DNA of 8,703 nt. It comes from Candidatus Woesearchaeota archaeon. Its GTDB lineage: Archaea; Nanobdellota; Nanobdellia; Woesearchaeales; UBA12501. Each line of letters starts with the position of its first letter. Position 1 is the first letter of the stretch. The stretch is taken from the NCBI GenBank assembly GCA_016177315.1, contig JACOVN010000048.1, positions 1 to 8,703 of the forward strand. The letters run 5' to 3'. Shown here one piece after another: positions 1 to 6,332 of this stretch. Under the pieces are notes generated by a model that was given only the letters and a program-made list of their open reading frames with translations, did not search any database and was not told the origin of the DNA. The position numbers were made by a program, and so were the translations under genes.

Positions 1-165
1 AGAATCCACAATCATCTTATCCATGCCTTTCGGGCCTAAGGTTGTCCTTACCGTCTCTGCCACTAATTTGGCTGCCATGATATTATTGCGCTGGGCAGTT
101 CTTCCAGTAGTTCTTTGTGTGCCTTCAGGCAAAATGAAGATGGGCTGTATTTGTTGCGCTGCCAT
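1..165 (-). CDS. ths: Thermosome (group II chaperonin) subunit, N-terminal 55 residues, cut by the window edge
   Basis: Reading the minus strand from the ATG at 165 gives a protein starting [18 protein letters not shown], followed by [21 protein letters not shown] and then MDKMIVDS at the edge. Family knowledge: the [11 protein letters not shown] segment is the conserved N-terminal ATP-binding motif of archaeal thermosome and eukaryotic CCT subunits. The complete protein (usually about 540 aa) forms a double-ring ATP-driven folding chamber in the cytosol. Only the start of the equatorial domain is present. The ATG at 165 fits the family's usual N-terminus, and a purine-rich GGGGG run lies about 9-13 bases upstream. 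The gene is divergent from the 489-3804 operon. A strong TATA box at 279-286 and an inverted repeat at 211-229 lie upstream, so heat or stress control is plausible but inferred. Which paralogue it is cannot be told from 55 residues. Confidence 0.95.
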   Translation of the reverse strand, partial: MAAQQIQPIFILPEGTQRTTGRTAQRNNIMAAKLVAETVRTTLGPKGMDKMIVDS

Positions 166-210
166 GCTCTCGACCCCCGATTTTTTATTCGCTTTTTGTT
201 TACTGCGATT

Positions 211-229
211 TAAGCCTTGTAAAGGCTTA
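211..229. repeat. Perfect 8-bp inverted repeat upstream of thermosome (TAAGCCTT-GTA-AAGGCTTA)
   Basis: The arms 211-218 and 222-229 are exactly complementary around a 3-base spacer. If transcription starts from the strong TATA box at 279-286, the repeat lies in a roughly 90-base 5' leader and could form an RNA hairpin ending about 46 bases before the ATG. If the weaker TTATAA at 227-232 is the real promoter, the repeat overlaps its downstream edge and would act as a DNA operator blocking TBP/TFB. The repeat is seen directly; either role is inferred. Confidence 0.6.
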
Positions 230-278
230 TAACCATTAGAATAGCCTCCAAATGGCTGCTTTGGTGAATAAGCGGTTC

Positions 279-286
279 TATATAAA
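279..286 (-). promoter_or_regulatory. TATA box (TTTATATA) for the thermosome gene
   Basis: On the minus strand the sequence reads GAAACC then TTTATATA, a near-consensus archaeal BRE plus box A. Transcription would begin near 257, leaving a leader of about 90 bases before the ATG at 165. A weaker TATA-like site at 227-232 would give a leader of about 40 bases; both may be used. Confidence 0.6.
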
Positions 287-389
287 GGTTTCGATTAATT
301 TTAATTTACCATATGGAAAATTAAGTATCAGATAAGCTTACAACCATCAGATAGAGACTGTGAAAAAGGGATTTTAAGCGTAAGTTAAC

Positions 390-397
390 TTTATATA
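390..397 (+). promoter_or_regulatory. TATA box (TTTATATA) for the 489-3804 operon
   Basis: An exact match to archaeal box A, preceded by GTTAAC. Initiation is expected about 25 bases on, near 416-420, at a small CCTC/GAGG hairpin (411-421). The transcript would have a leader of about 70 bases with a GGAG ribosome site (474-477) before the ATG at 489. Confidence 0.6.
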
Positions 398-488
398 CTA
401 GCACGGGAAACCTCTTTGAGGATTTATCTCTAAAAGGGTGTGATTCTACAGAGAGTTATTCGTTGTTATCGAAGGAGTGTGCATTTCC

Positions 489-2069
489 ATGGTGGAGGAA
501 AACACAAAGAGCATGTACCGGGTACCAAGTGTGTGCGAGCACCTCACAAAAAGTACACAGGAGGTACTGACCAAACTGGTCGATCGTCATTGGGAGAGAA
601 TCCGGGGAACACAGCAGGGCACAGCGTTGGAGAAGAGTCACGGAACATACGAATCCTTGAGAGCACAGTACAGAGAAACTGCAGTTCTGGCAACGCTTTG
701 CGACCATGCTACGTTAGATGCAGTTTTGGATGGATGGAGCATTTTACAGAAGTCGTATGCGAAGATTGTCAAAGCGAAAATTCTTGCAGGAAAAGAAAAG
801 CTGGAAGGAGAGAGAAAAACATGTGAGGAACTCATTGAGCACTTGAAGTCTATCCAGGTGCGGTATGATGAGCTGAGCGAAGAGCTAGCGAAAACCAAGT
901 CGAAAGAGGAAAGAAGGACTATTGTTGCAAAACTAACGCCATTGCAGAGAGATGTAGACGAACTGGATAAGTATGAAGGAGCTAAGAAGAAAATAGAAGG
1001 TGCATTAAGAGGGATAGAATGCGCTGCTGCAGACCTGCAAACTATCCTGGATCTCGAAGGAGTAGAGAGTATCCATTATGCTATTGCATCACCAGAAATT
1101 ATCCTAGCGAAATTGGAAGATGGGACTTATGCCTCTCCTACCTTTGAGCCTTTTGCTGTTGTGCAGATGGGGATTAAGGATGTATTTATGAGAGGAGAGG
1201 AACAGAGAAAGGTGGAAGAAAAGGACATAGAAAGAATACCGAGAGCTGCGGGAAAGCCATTAGATACTACAGAACTGCCAGATATTCTGAATGGTTTACT
1301 ACAATTGAAGCGGTATGTTGATGAGCTACGACCTGGGAGAGTGTTCACATCAAAAGAAGCAAGAGAAGCGATGGGAAGGGAGTATATGTGTGGAGCAAAG
1401 GGTGTTGGTGGTTGGCTTGAGCGTGGTTCAGATTTATTTGGTGTTACCTGCGAGAAAAAACCAGGGAGGGAATTTACCAGGAGAGGAGGCTTGTCGATAG
1501 CTGATGGGATATTCCTTGCAGAAATGCTCGAACGATTTGCAAATCCTGCGGATGCTGCCAAGGTCAGCGAGTTTTACATCAAGCGTGCACTAGCACAGAT
1601 ACGGGAGCAACCGATAGCCTATGAAGGCTTTGATACGACATGTTTATTGAAAGAAGTACAGGCTTTTGGCTATCCAGCGACCATGAAGCAACTAGGGATG
1701 AACTTGGCAAAGAAACCAGAAGTATACGGCTTGCAGAAGAAGGAGAATGATGATGAAAAGCCACGGTATGTCTTTGCAGACGTTATTCCCACGGATCGGC
1801 AGCGTATGCTTGTCCAAGAGGCCATTCCTGCCTTTGGATATGACCGCATTTCTGTGCAGGATATCCGGAGCAAACTGAAGGAAGAGAAGGATTATGATAT
1901 CCATTTGAAAGTGACTAGGGCTTTGCTGGAAGCATTAGCGCCAGAGTTTGGTTTAGTAAAGGTTTCTGATTCTCCTACCGCCTACCAGCGAAAGACAAGA
2001 CCAAAAGGTTCCGGGGAATTACTGAAAGGTCACCGGCCAGATCCCAGTGCGAAGGAAGGATTGGTATAG
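489..2069 (+). CDS. Unrecognised 526-aa protein: central coiled coil plus three winged-helix-like modules
   Basis: I do not recognise this family. The ATG at 489 is chosen over an in-frame GTG at 477 because GGAG at 474-477 sits about 11 bases before it. There is no signal peptide or membrane segment, so it is probably cytosolic. Residues about 83-185 are a charged, Lys/Glu-rich helix with heptad-like leucines, likely a coiled coil (around YDELSEEL and LQRDVDELDKYE). The C-terminal half contains three similar modules, residues about 283-335, 378-432 and 449-502. In each, two or three helices lead into an aromatic-Gly-hydrophobic strand (LFGVTCEKK, VYGLQKK, FGLVKVSD), then a wing-like turn and a second strand (REFTRR, YVFAD, AYQRK). 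This looks like tandem winged-helix domains, suggesting nucleic-acid or protein binding. The tail is basic. The stop is 4 bases before the start of the next gene, so the two are probably cotranslated and may act together. Confidence 0.85.
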   Translation: MVEENTKSMYRVPSVCEHLTKSTQEVLTKLVDRHWERIRGTQQGTALEKSHGTYESLRAQYRETAVLATLCDHATLDAVLDGWSILQKSYAKIVKAKILAGKEKLEGERKTCEELIEHLKSIQVRYDELSEELAKTKSKEERRTIVAKLTPLQRDVDELDKYEGAKKKIEGALRGIECAAADLQTILDLEGVESIHYAIASPEIILAKLEDGTYASPTFEPFAVVQMGIKDVFMRGEEQRKVEEKDIERIPRAAGKPLDTTELPDILNGLLQLKRYVDELRPGRVFTSKEAREAMGREYMCGAKGVGGWLERGSDLFGVTCEKKPGREFTRRGGLSIADGIFLAEMLERFANPADAAKVSEFYIKRALAQIREQPIAYEGFDTTCLLKEVQAFGYPATMKQLGMNLAKKPEVYGLQKKENDDEKPRYVFADVIPTDRQRMLVQEAIPAFGYDRISVQDIRSKLKEEKDYDIHLKVTRALLEALAPEFGLVKVSDSPTAYQRKTRPKGSGELLKGHRPDPSAKEGLV

Positions 2070-2073
2070 AGCC

Positions 2074-3804
2074 ATGGCATCATTTCCTGAAGCGACCAAG
2101 GCATGGGCTCAACAGATGAAGGAGCGAGTCGGGCTTGCCATCCATGTCCATAAGAACCAAGGGAAGATCCCGAAAGCATTAGAAGAGCTGCTCGAAACCA
2201 AAGACAAGGCAAAAGTCATTCCTTCTCTGCCCAGAGAATTGCAGGAAATCGTAAGGAACCCAGAACTCTTCACAGACAAAAAGCTTGTTGCTGAAGTTAT
2301 CTATACAGAACTTACGCATCGCTATTCTTTTATAGAGGCCTTAGAAAGAGGCATCTATGCTCCTTGGCCGCATGAGTTGAGCGAGGTAACCTGCGCTTCT
2401 CAGGCTTTAGTAAATTTTGTTGTTGAGCAAGTCTGCGGATTGGATCCTGAGCTGTGGGAATTTGGAGGCTTTCAGCCAAAAGGAAGAACACATTTTGGTG
2501 GCCATAGCTTAACCCTCGTCGATGTTGGAGAAAAGCACCCTTGGGTTATTGATCAATCTATGGAGCTCTTAGGCCCGGTTACCTGGAAGGGAAATACCTT
2601 AACTATTGTCAATAAAAGTAAGGGGGATAAAGCAGAGGAATATACCTTTGTCTGTGCTGACCAGTACGATGAAGCATCTTATGCTGAGCGCATGGCCTAT
2701 CAACGCTCTCCAGAAGGATCTGCCAGCATGCTGTTGAATGGGCAGCGTTTGGGTCTTCCAGAGATTGATGCCTGGAAAACAAAAGAGCCTCTTCGTGTCC
2801 CCTGGTTCCTCCGTTATGATCATGATGCCAGGAGCATCATAACCCTCATGGGTTTTGAAAGACCTTTAATGCAGAAAAGGGGTTTAGATCTTTGCATGAG
2901 GCTGAACCAGGACGGCAGGATAGAAGAAGAAACAGTGAGAGGATATTTCTACCGTGAGCTAGGATGGGTCGAGTTCCTTGGAAAATATCCAGTCGTGGAA
3001 ATTCCTGCTGCTGAGATACCTTCTTTAATTCCAGGAATTGAAGAGTTTAGCATTGAGGAACAGATTGCTTTTGAAGAAAAAGCAATGGCACTGGCGACTG
3101 CAGAACCTTTGGATCGTGCATCTCAGCATTTGAGGGATGCAATATATGCTTCCTATGAACGTTTGCAAGCAACTCGATTTGGAGATGCTGTGAAAAAATT
3201 TGCTTTGGTAGAAGCCCTTTACCAGGAAAAGAGAAATGGCCAGGAGTATGTCTATAGTCCCGTGGTGAGAAAAAGAGGATTGGAACAGATGCAGCACCAG
3301 GATGCGTATGTAAAGGATCTTCTCAGAGCTATGAAGGATTTGCAACGGGGACGCAAGTTCAAGGAGCGGGTCCAGAAACTCCAGAGAGCCAAAGGGAGAC
3401 AAATCATGTATCGAGGGAGGAGGGTGTACATTTTAGATCCACAAAGGCTAGAGGATCCTGCAGTGCAGGAGTACCTATCGATTGATGGCCCTTTGGCAAA
3501 ATTAGAGTACATGCTCGCGCATAAGCCAAGGTTCATTGACGACGCGATAGACAGAATCCTATTTGTTCAGTGGGAACTTGCACAGCATGCAGGAACACTG
3601 GAAAGTTTGGAAGCGTATGCACGGAATGTTTTCGGGAATAGATTGGAACAGGAGTTGATGAGAGGCTATGCAAGGATCTTTGCAGAATTTCTAGGGCATA
3701 TTGCCCATGCTTGGGAGTTACTTTCCAGTCTCGGCGATTATAAAAAAGACATTGTTAAAAAAGTGCAAGCATATCAAGGAACTCACCCGCAGCAAAAAGC
3801 TTGA
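2074..3804 (+). CDS. Unrecognised 576-aa protein with a transglutaminase/cysteine-peptidase-like Cys-His-Asp core
   Basis: No family recognised overall. The ATG at 2074 lies 4 bases after the upstream stop. An in-frame GTG at 2047 would instead overlap that gene by 23 bases and add nine basic residues. A conserved-looking core spans residues about 95-200: Cys107 begins a helix (TCASQALVNFVVEQV), His144 opens a strand (GGHSLTLVDVG), and Asp160 follows in a strand (WVIDQS). This order and spacing match the nucleophile-His-Asp triad of transglutaminase-like and papain-fold enzymes, so a cysteine peptidase, transamidase or inactive relative is inferred. The rest is largely helical. It includes residues 325-345, a basic helical stretch at about 400-455 (RGRKFKERVQKLQRAKGR) and a helical C-terminus at 475-565. 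There is no signal peptide, so it is likely cytosolic. Its partner is the adjacent coiled-coil/winged-helix protein; both are large and apparently lineage-restricted. Confidence 0.85.
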   Translation: MASFPEATKAWAQQMKERVGLAIHVHKNQGKIPKALEELLETKDKAKVIPSLPRELQEIVRNPELFTDKKLVAEVIYTELTHRYSFIEALERGIYAPWPHELSEVTCASQALVNFVVEQVCGLDPELWEFGGFQPKGRTHFGGHSLTLVDVGEKHPWVIDQSMELLGPVTWKGNTLTIVNKSKGDKAEEYTFVCADQYDEASYAERMAYQRSPEGSASMLLNGQRLGLPEIDAWKTKEPLRVPWFLRYDHDARSIITLMGFERPLMQKRGLDLCMRLNQDGRIEEETVRGYFYRELGWVEFLGKYPVVEIPAAEIPSLIPGIEEFSIEEQIAFEEKAMALATAEPLDRASQHLRDAIYASYERLQATRFGDAVKKFALVEALYQEKRNGQEYVYSPVVRKRGLEQMQHQDAYVKDLLRAMKDLQRGRKFKERVQKLQRAKGRQIMYRGRRVYILDPQRLEDPAVQEYLSIDGPLAKLEYMLAHKPRFIDDAIDRILFVQWELAQHAGTLESLEAYARNVFGNRLEQELMRGYARIFAEFLGHIAHAWELLSSLGDYKKDIVKKVQAYQGTHPQQKA

Positions 3805-3812
3805 GAGAACCA

Positions 3813-4622
3813 TTATAGAAGATGGGTAATCGATCTGGATTCGTATGGCATTCTCCCTGCTGGTGAGCCAGGAGCATGAATTCTTCCCCTCCTTTCCTCT
3901 CTCGGTGCAGAAACCTCAGGCGCCGCAGCAGCCAAGGAAACATACGCAACAGCTCCCATTCCCTGGGCTTCTTTTTGATCTTTCATCCCGTAAATCCTTA
4001 TCGCATGGGTTGCTTCATAGACAGTGCTCTTCACCTGCTTGCCGGCTTTTCCTGCATCTTTCTCTGCAGCTTCCAAAGATTCATTGCTCGCTCCCACTTT
4101 GACGAATTTTTCCTGTGACAATTCCACTGGAATGCCCTTCGAAGCATAGTAATCTGCAGTCGTGTGGATAACCCGATAATGGACGCACTCTGGCTGACCT
4201 GCTATTCTATCCCCATATCTCCCTCGCAACGCCTTTGCTTTTCTATCCAGTTCTTGCAGAAGGGCTTCCTTCGTTAGGCCTCTGGCAACAACATCGACAG
4301 TGAAATAAGGAACTTCTACTTTTCTCCTTGCCTTTACTGCTATACCCTTTTTATTATAACCACCCTCCATATCTTTTGCCGCATTGTGTACTGCTTCTTC
4401 AAAGCTGTTCCCCATACCAGTGGAAGGCTTGCCCTTTATGATTTTTCTTCCAGCTGGCCAAACAGAAACTTCGTAAGCCTCCTCAACAGTCTTCCCTTCT
4501 TCTACCGTTAGCCCGGTCTGATTGGTAAGACCCGCCGCGAGTTTCTCTGTTACTCGTTCTAGAGCTGAGCCTTCTGGCCCTGTTTCTTCAGCAGAAATTT
4601 CAACATGCGTGAATAATACCAT
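3813..4622 (-). CDS. Unrecognised 269-aa protein, alpha/beta with a low-complexity C-terminal tail
   Basis: I do not recognise this protein. The ATG at 4622 is preceded by GGGATGATTT, a usable archaeal ribosome site, and by a TATA-like CTTTAATAAG about 35 bases upstream. Residues 1-110 contain a strand (EVSVWPAGRKIIKG) followed by GMGNSFEEAVHNAAKDM (residues 69-85). That resembles the Gly-x-Gly-Ser loop and last helix of double-stranded RNA-binding domains, though this is a weak motif match. A second segment, VKVGASNESLEAAEKDA (residues 174-190), has a similar loop-helix pattern. A basic helix lies between them (TKEALLQELDRKAKALRGR). From about residue 231 the tail is rich in Ala, Pro, Arg and Ser and is probably disordered. 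There is no signal or membrane segment. It converges on the 489-3804 operon with 8 bases between the stops and is not cotranscribed with it. Confidence 0.75.
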   Translation of the reverse strand: MVLFTHVEISAEETGPEGSALERVTEKLAAGLTNQTGLTVEEGKTVEEAYEVSVWPAGRKIIKGKPSTGMGNSFEEAVHNAAKDMEGGYNKKGIAVKARRKVEVPYFTVDVVARGLTKEALLQELDRKAKALRGRYGDRIAGQPECVHYRVIHTTADYYASKGIPVELSQEKFVKVGASNESLEAAEKDAGKAGKQVKSTVYEATHAIRIYGMKDQKEAQGMGAVAYVSLAAAAPEVSAPREERRGRIHAPGSPAGRMPYESRSITHLL

Positions 4623-4654
4623 AAATCATCCCTAGAGTGCGCGGAAGCATCCAT

Positions 4655-4664
4655 CCTTATTAAA
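4655..4664 (-). promoter_or_regulatory. TATA-like box (CTTTAATAAG) for the 269-aa gene
   Basis: On the minus strand it reads CGAAAT then CTTTAATAAGG, a reasonable BRE/box A pair. It would start transcription about 10 bases before the ATG at 4622, leaving a short leader that carries the GGATGA ribosome site. Confidence 0.45.
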
Positions 4665-4807
4665 GATTTCGGTGTTTTTGTGCAAGAATGCTTTTTGATT
4701 ACTGACAAAGAAGGGACGACAGAATAGAGTTAAAGGCAACAAGCAATAAAGGGGCAGCAAGCCTGATAGAAATATGCACGTTAAAATGATATGTTAACCA
4801 GTCCTTC

Positions 4808-4930
4808 ATGCGCTTCACCATGCGAGAGCTGCAGGAAAAAGGGCATTATCGGAATCAGGAAATAGAGTGCCTCAGCAGCCGTATGTCATGCCATCGAAGC
4901 GAAGCGGAGATGGCATATGAGTGGTTTTGA
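4808..4930 (+). CDS. Possible 40-aa leaderless small ORF (doubtful)
   Basis: From the ATG at 4808 the frame is open for 40 codons (beginning MRFTMRELQEKGHYRNQ, ending EMAYEWF) to a TGA at 4928-4930. A TATA-like TTAAAAT at 4781 lies 27 bases before the ATG, the spacing of the leaderless genes here. There is no ribosome site and no family resemblance, and an open frame of this length is common by chance. It contains two Cys and one adjacent His (SCHRS) but no clear metal site. The hairpin at 4888-4916 lies within it. Confidence 0.15.
   Translation: MRFTMRELQEKGHYRNQEIECLSSRMSCHRSEAEMAYEWF
4888..4916 (+). repeat. Hairpin with perfect 8-bp stem (ATGCCATC ... GATGGCAT)
   Basis: The arms 4888-4895 and 4909-4916 are exactly complementary around a 13-base purine-rich loop that contains two tandem GAAGC units. 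It could be an RNA structural element of an unannotated transcript or a protein-binding site. No poly-T tract follows directly, so a terminator role is unlikely. Confidence 0.45.
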
Positions 4931-4931
4931 T

Positions 4932-4952
4932 TAAACTTTTTCCAAAAGTTTA
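4932..4952. repeat. Perfect 9-bp inverted repeat abutting the rnz promoter (TAAACTTTT-TCC-AAAAGTTTA)
   Basis: The arms 4932-4940 and 4944-4952 are exact complements with a 3-base spacer. The repeat ends three bases before the A-tract (BRE region) of the rnz TATA box, so a protein bound here could help or block TFB/TBP. It resembles the thermosome repeat in outline (TAA...CTT, 3 bases, AAG...TTA). Confidence 0.55.
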
Positions 4953-4961
4953 GTGAAAAAC

Positions 4962-4970
4962 CTTATAAAC
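4962..4970 (+). promoter_or_regulatory. TATA box (CTTATAAAC) for rnz, leaderless
   Basis: An A-run resembling a BRE (4956-4960) precedes CTTATAAAC, centred about 26 bases before the ATG at 4992. Transcription should begin at or within a base or two of the start codon. No ribosome site is seen, which agrees with a leaderless message. Confidence 0.6.
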
Positions 4971-4991
4971 CATCCCTTTTCTCCTGCCGTT

Positions 4992-5903
4992 ATGGAGCTC
5001 ATCTTCTTAGGAACATCCGCAATGGTTCCTACGAAAGAAAGGAATGTTTCAGGAGTTTTTCTGAGCTACGGTGCTGAAGGAATCTTGTTTGACTGTGGGG
5101 AAGGAACCCAGCGGCAGATGAATATAGCAGGCATTAATAGAAACAGAGTCACCAGAATTCTCATTACCCATTGGCATGCAGACCATGTTGCTGGCCTACC
5201 TGGACTGTTGCATACCATCGATAATAAGGAGGCAGAGAAAAGAATTGACATTCTTGGACCAAAAAGGACTATGGAGAGAATGCAGTACCTGCAAAAAACC
5301 TTTGTCCATGACTCCCATTTGAATTTGAGGATTCAAGAATTGGATGCCCCACAGCCAGTCCGGTGTTTAGAGACAGAAGACTACTACCTTGAATGTGCCA
5401 ATTTGCATCACACCACTGCCTGCATCGGGTTTTCCTTTGTGGAGAAGGATAAGAGAAAAATCAATGTGCAGTACCTGAAAGAGCAAGGAGTAAAGGAAGG
5501 TCCTCATTTGCAAAAATTACAGAAAGGAGAAAGCATTTTGTACAAGAACAAAATTATTGATGTCGATAAAGCCACCACCATTGTGAAAGGAAGGAAAGTA
5601 ACGTTTATTGTCGATACCAAATTCTGCGAAAATGCCATCAGGCTGGCAAGGAACGCGGATGTTCTTATCTGCGAAGCCTCGTATGCAGACAAGTTGCAGG
5701 AGAAAGCAGAATTATACAAGCACTTGACTGCAGGCCAGGCAGCGCAGATTGCCAGCCAAGCTGGAGCAAGACAACTCATTGTGACGCATTTCTCCCAAAG
5801 GTACAAAAATACTTTAGACATTCAGGCAGATGCAAGAACGGTGTTTGACAATGTGATTTGCGCAGAGGATTTTATGAAGGTGAAGGTGGAAAGGGAAAAA
5901 TAA
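4992..5903 (+). CDS. rnz: tRNase Z (tRNA 3'-processing endoribonuclease), 303 aa
   Basis: Metallo-beta-lactamase-fold zinc enzyme that cuts the 3' trailer from tRNA precursors so that the CCA end can be matured. The start MELIFLGTSAMVPT is typical of the family, and an in-frame GTG at 4953 is rejected because it would precede the TATA-to-start spacing. Motifs in order: DCGEGTQRQM (34-43), the zinc site THWHADH (59-65, usually HFHGDH), a His in NLHHTT (139-140), Asp208 in FIVDTK, HLTAGQAA (244-251) and the final zinc His in IVTHFSQRY (263-271). Residues about 150-200 (QYLKEQGVKEGPHLQKLQKG) correspond to the flexible substrate arm/insert typical of short RNase Z. The length is normal for the short form. 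It converges with the histone gene, 4 bases between stops. Confidence 0.95.
   Translation: MELIFLGTSAMVPTKERNVSGVFLSYGAEGILFDCGEGTQRQMNIAGINRNRVTRILITHWHADHVAGLPGLLHTIDNKEAEKRIDILGPKRTMERMQYLQKTFVHDSHLNLRIQELDAPQPVRCLETEDYYLECANLHHTTACIGFSFVEKDKRKINVQYLKEQGVKEGPHLQKLQKGESILYKNKIIDVDKATTIVKGRKVTFIVDTKFCENAIRLARNADVLICEASYADKLQEKAELYKHLTAGQAAQIASQAGARQLIVTHFSQRYKNTLDIQADARTVFDNVICAEDFMKVKVEREK
5891..5902 (-). terminator. Possible T-rich terminator for the histone gene
   Basis: Just past the histone stop, the minus strand reads TTATTTTTCCCTT. Archaeal termination often needs only a U-rich run, and this is the first one downstream. It lies inside the last codons of rnz on the other strand. Confidence 0.35.
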
Positions 5904-5907
5904 GAAC

Positions 5908-6132
5908 TTACCCCACTCCCTTCGCTGCCAGCTTCACATCTCCTCCTTTGACGGTTTTTCTGCCTGCGTGTTGCGCTAATTTCACTGCCTGCTCTGCAAT
6001 CTTCATGGATTTTTCCTCTACCACTTCCTTCAAGGCTTCTTTGGCTCTGTCAGAAACCCTTTCTGCTCCAGCCAGTTTCATGACTTTTTCCATAGCAGCT
6101 AAGGGCAAGAATTTCTTGGATGGCGTTACCAT
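5908..6132 (-). CDS. Archaeal histone, 74 aa
   Basis: A single histone-fold protein that dimerises and wraps DNA. The core LPLAAMEKVMKLAGAERVS (9-27) is followed by a long central helix (about 29-55) and the diagnostic HAGRKTVKGGDVKLA (55-69). By alignment with HMfB, the residues that build larger histone stacks are kept: Leu52, His55 and Asp65. The Arg58-Lys59-Thr60 DNA-contact loop and Arg58-Asp65 pair are also present. A six-residue extension (MVTPSK) precedes the usual N-terminus, and the final helix is short, ending KGVG. The ATG at 6132 is preferred over one at 6168 because GGGGGATGATACT directly precedes it and the family normally starts near here. It is divergent from hjc and converges on rnz. 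Confidence 0.95.
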   Translation of the reverse strand: MVTPSKKFLPLAAMEKVMKLAGAERVSDRAKEALKEVVEEKSMKIAEQAVKLAQHAGRKTVKGGDVKLAAKGVG

Positions 6133-6178
6133 AGTATCATCCCCCGTTTTGATTAATAACGTCAGCAACCCCTTTTCC

Positions 6179-6186
6179 TATATAAA
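6179..6186 (-). promoter_or_regulatory. TATA box (TTTATATA) for the histone gene
   Basis: On the minus strand AAAATA precedes TTTATATA, a perfect box A. Initiation near 6158 gives a leader of about 25 bases carrying the GGATGA ribosome site, consistent with a strongly expressed gene. Confidence 0.65.
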
Positions 6187-6302
6187 TATTTTCTTTTCCA
6201 TCCTGATTTTGCATAAAAAAGGCTTATCTTGGCTTGGAATAGTCAAAGAGAGCAAAAATTGGCATCCGTAACAATCCCCACTGGACATTCGCTGTACAAG
6301 CT

Positions 6303-6310
6303 TTTTTATA
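6303..6310 (+). promoter_or_regulatory. TATA box (TTTTTATA) for hjc, leaderless
   Basis: A T-run into TTTATACC sits 23-30 bases before the ATG at 6333, so transcription should begin at the start codon. No ribosome site lies between. Confidence 0.55.
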
Positions 6311-6332
6311 CCAACCCTCCTTTCATTCCTTC

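Larger units (their letters stand above)
166..488. other. Divergent intergenic control region between thermosome and the 489-3804 operon
   Basis: This 323-base, AT-rich stretch holds no convincing gene; short open frames here lack a ribosome site and family resemblance. It contains a minus-facing TATA box (279-286), a second weaker minus-facing TATA-like site (TTATAA, 227-232), a perfect 8-bp inverted repeat (211-229) and a plus-facing TATA box (390-397). A small hairpin, CCTC-TTT-GAGG, sits at 411-421, about where transcription from the plus promoter should begin. Confidence 0.6.
4665..4931. other. Gene-poor intergenic stretch before rnz
   Basis: There is no firm gene here. I see a 29-base hairpin (4888-4916), a doubtful 40-codon ORF (4808-4930) and a small GTTAA/TTAAC inverted repeat around 4780-4798. 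I find no tRNA, no C/D-box layout and no tandem repeat. Confidence 0.5.

Noticed and set aside
23..232. 69-codon plus-strand frame at the left edge
   Set aside because: It is antisense to the clear thermosome N-terminus.
440..826. 128-codon open frame overlapping the first operon gene in another frame
   Set aside because: It lies over the strongly supported 526-aa frame, has no ribosome site and a Cys/Arg-rich shadow composition.
4665..4991. tRNA, C/D-box sRNA or CRISPR in the intergenic gap
   Set aside because: No cloverleaf, no paired RTGATGA/CTGA boxes in the right order and no regularly spaced repeats were found.
5858..6271. 137-codon plus-strand frame covering the histone region
   Set aside because: It is the opposite strand of the histone gene and overlaps the end of rnz; no family resemblance.
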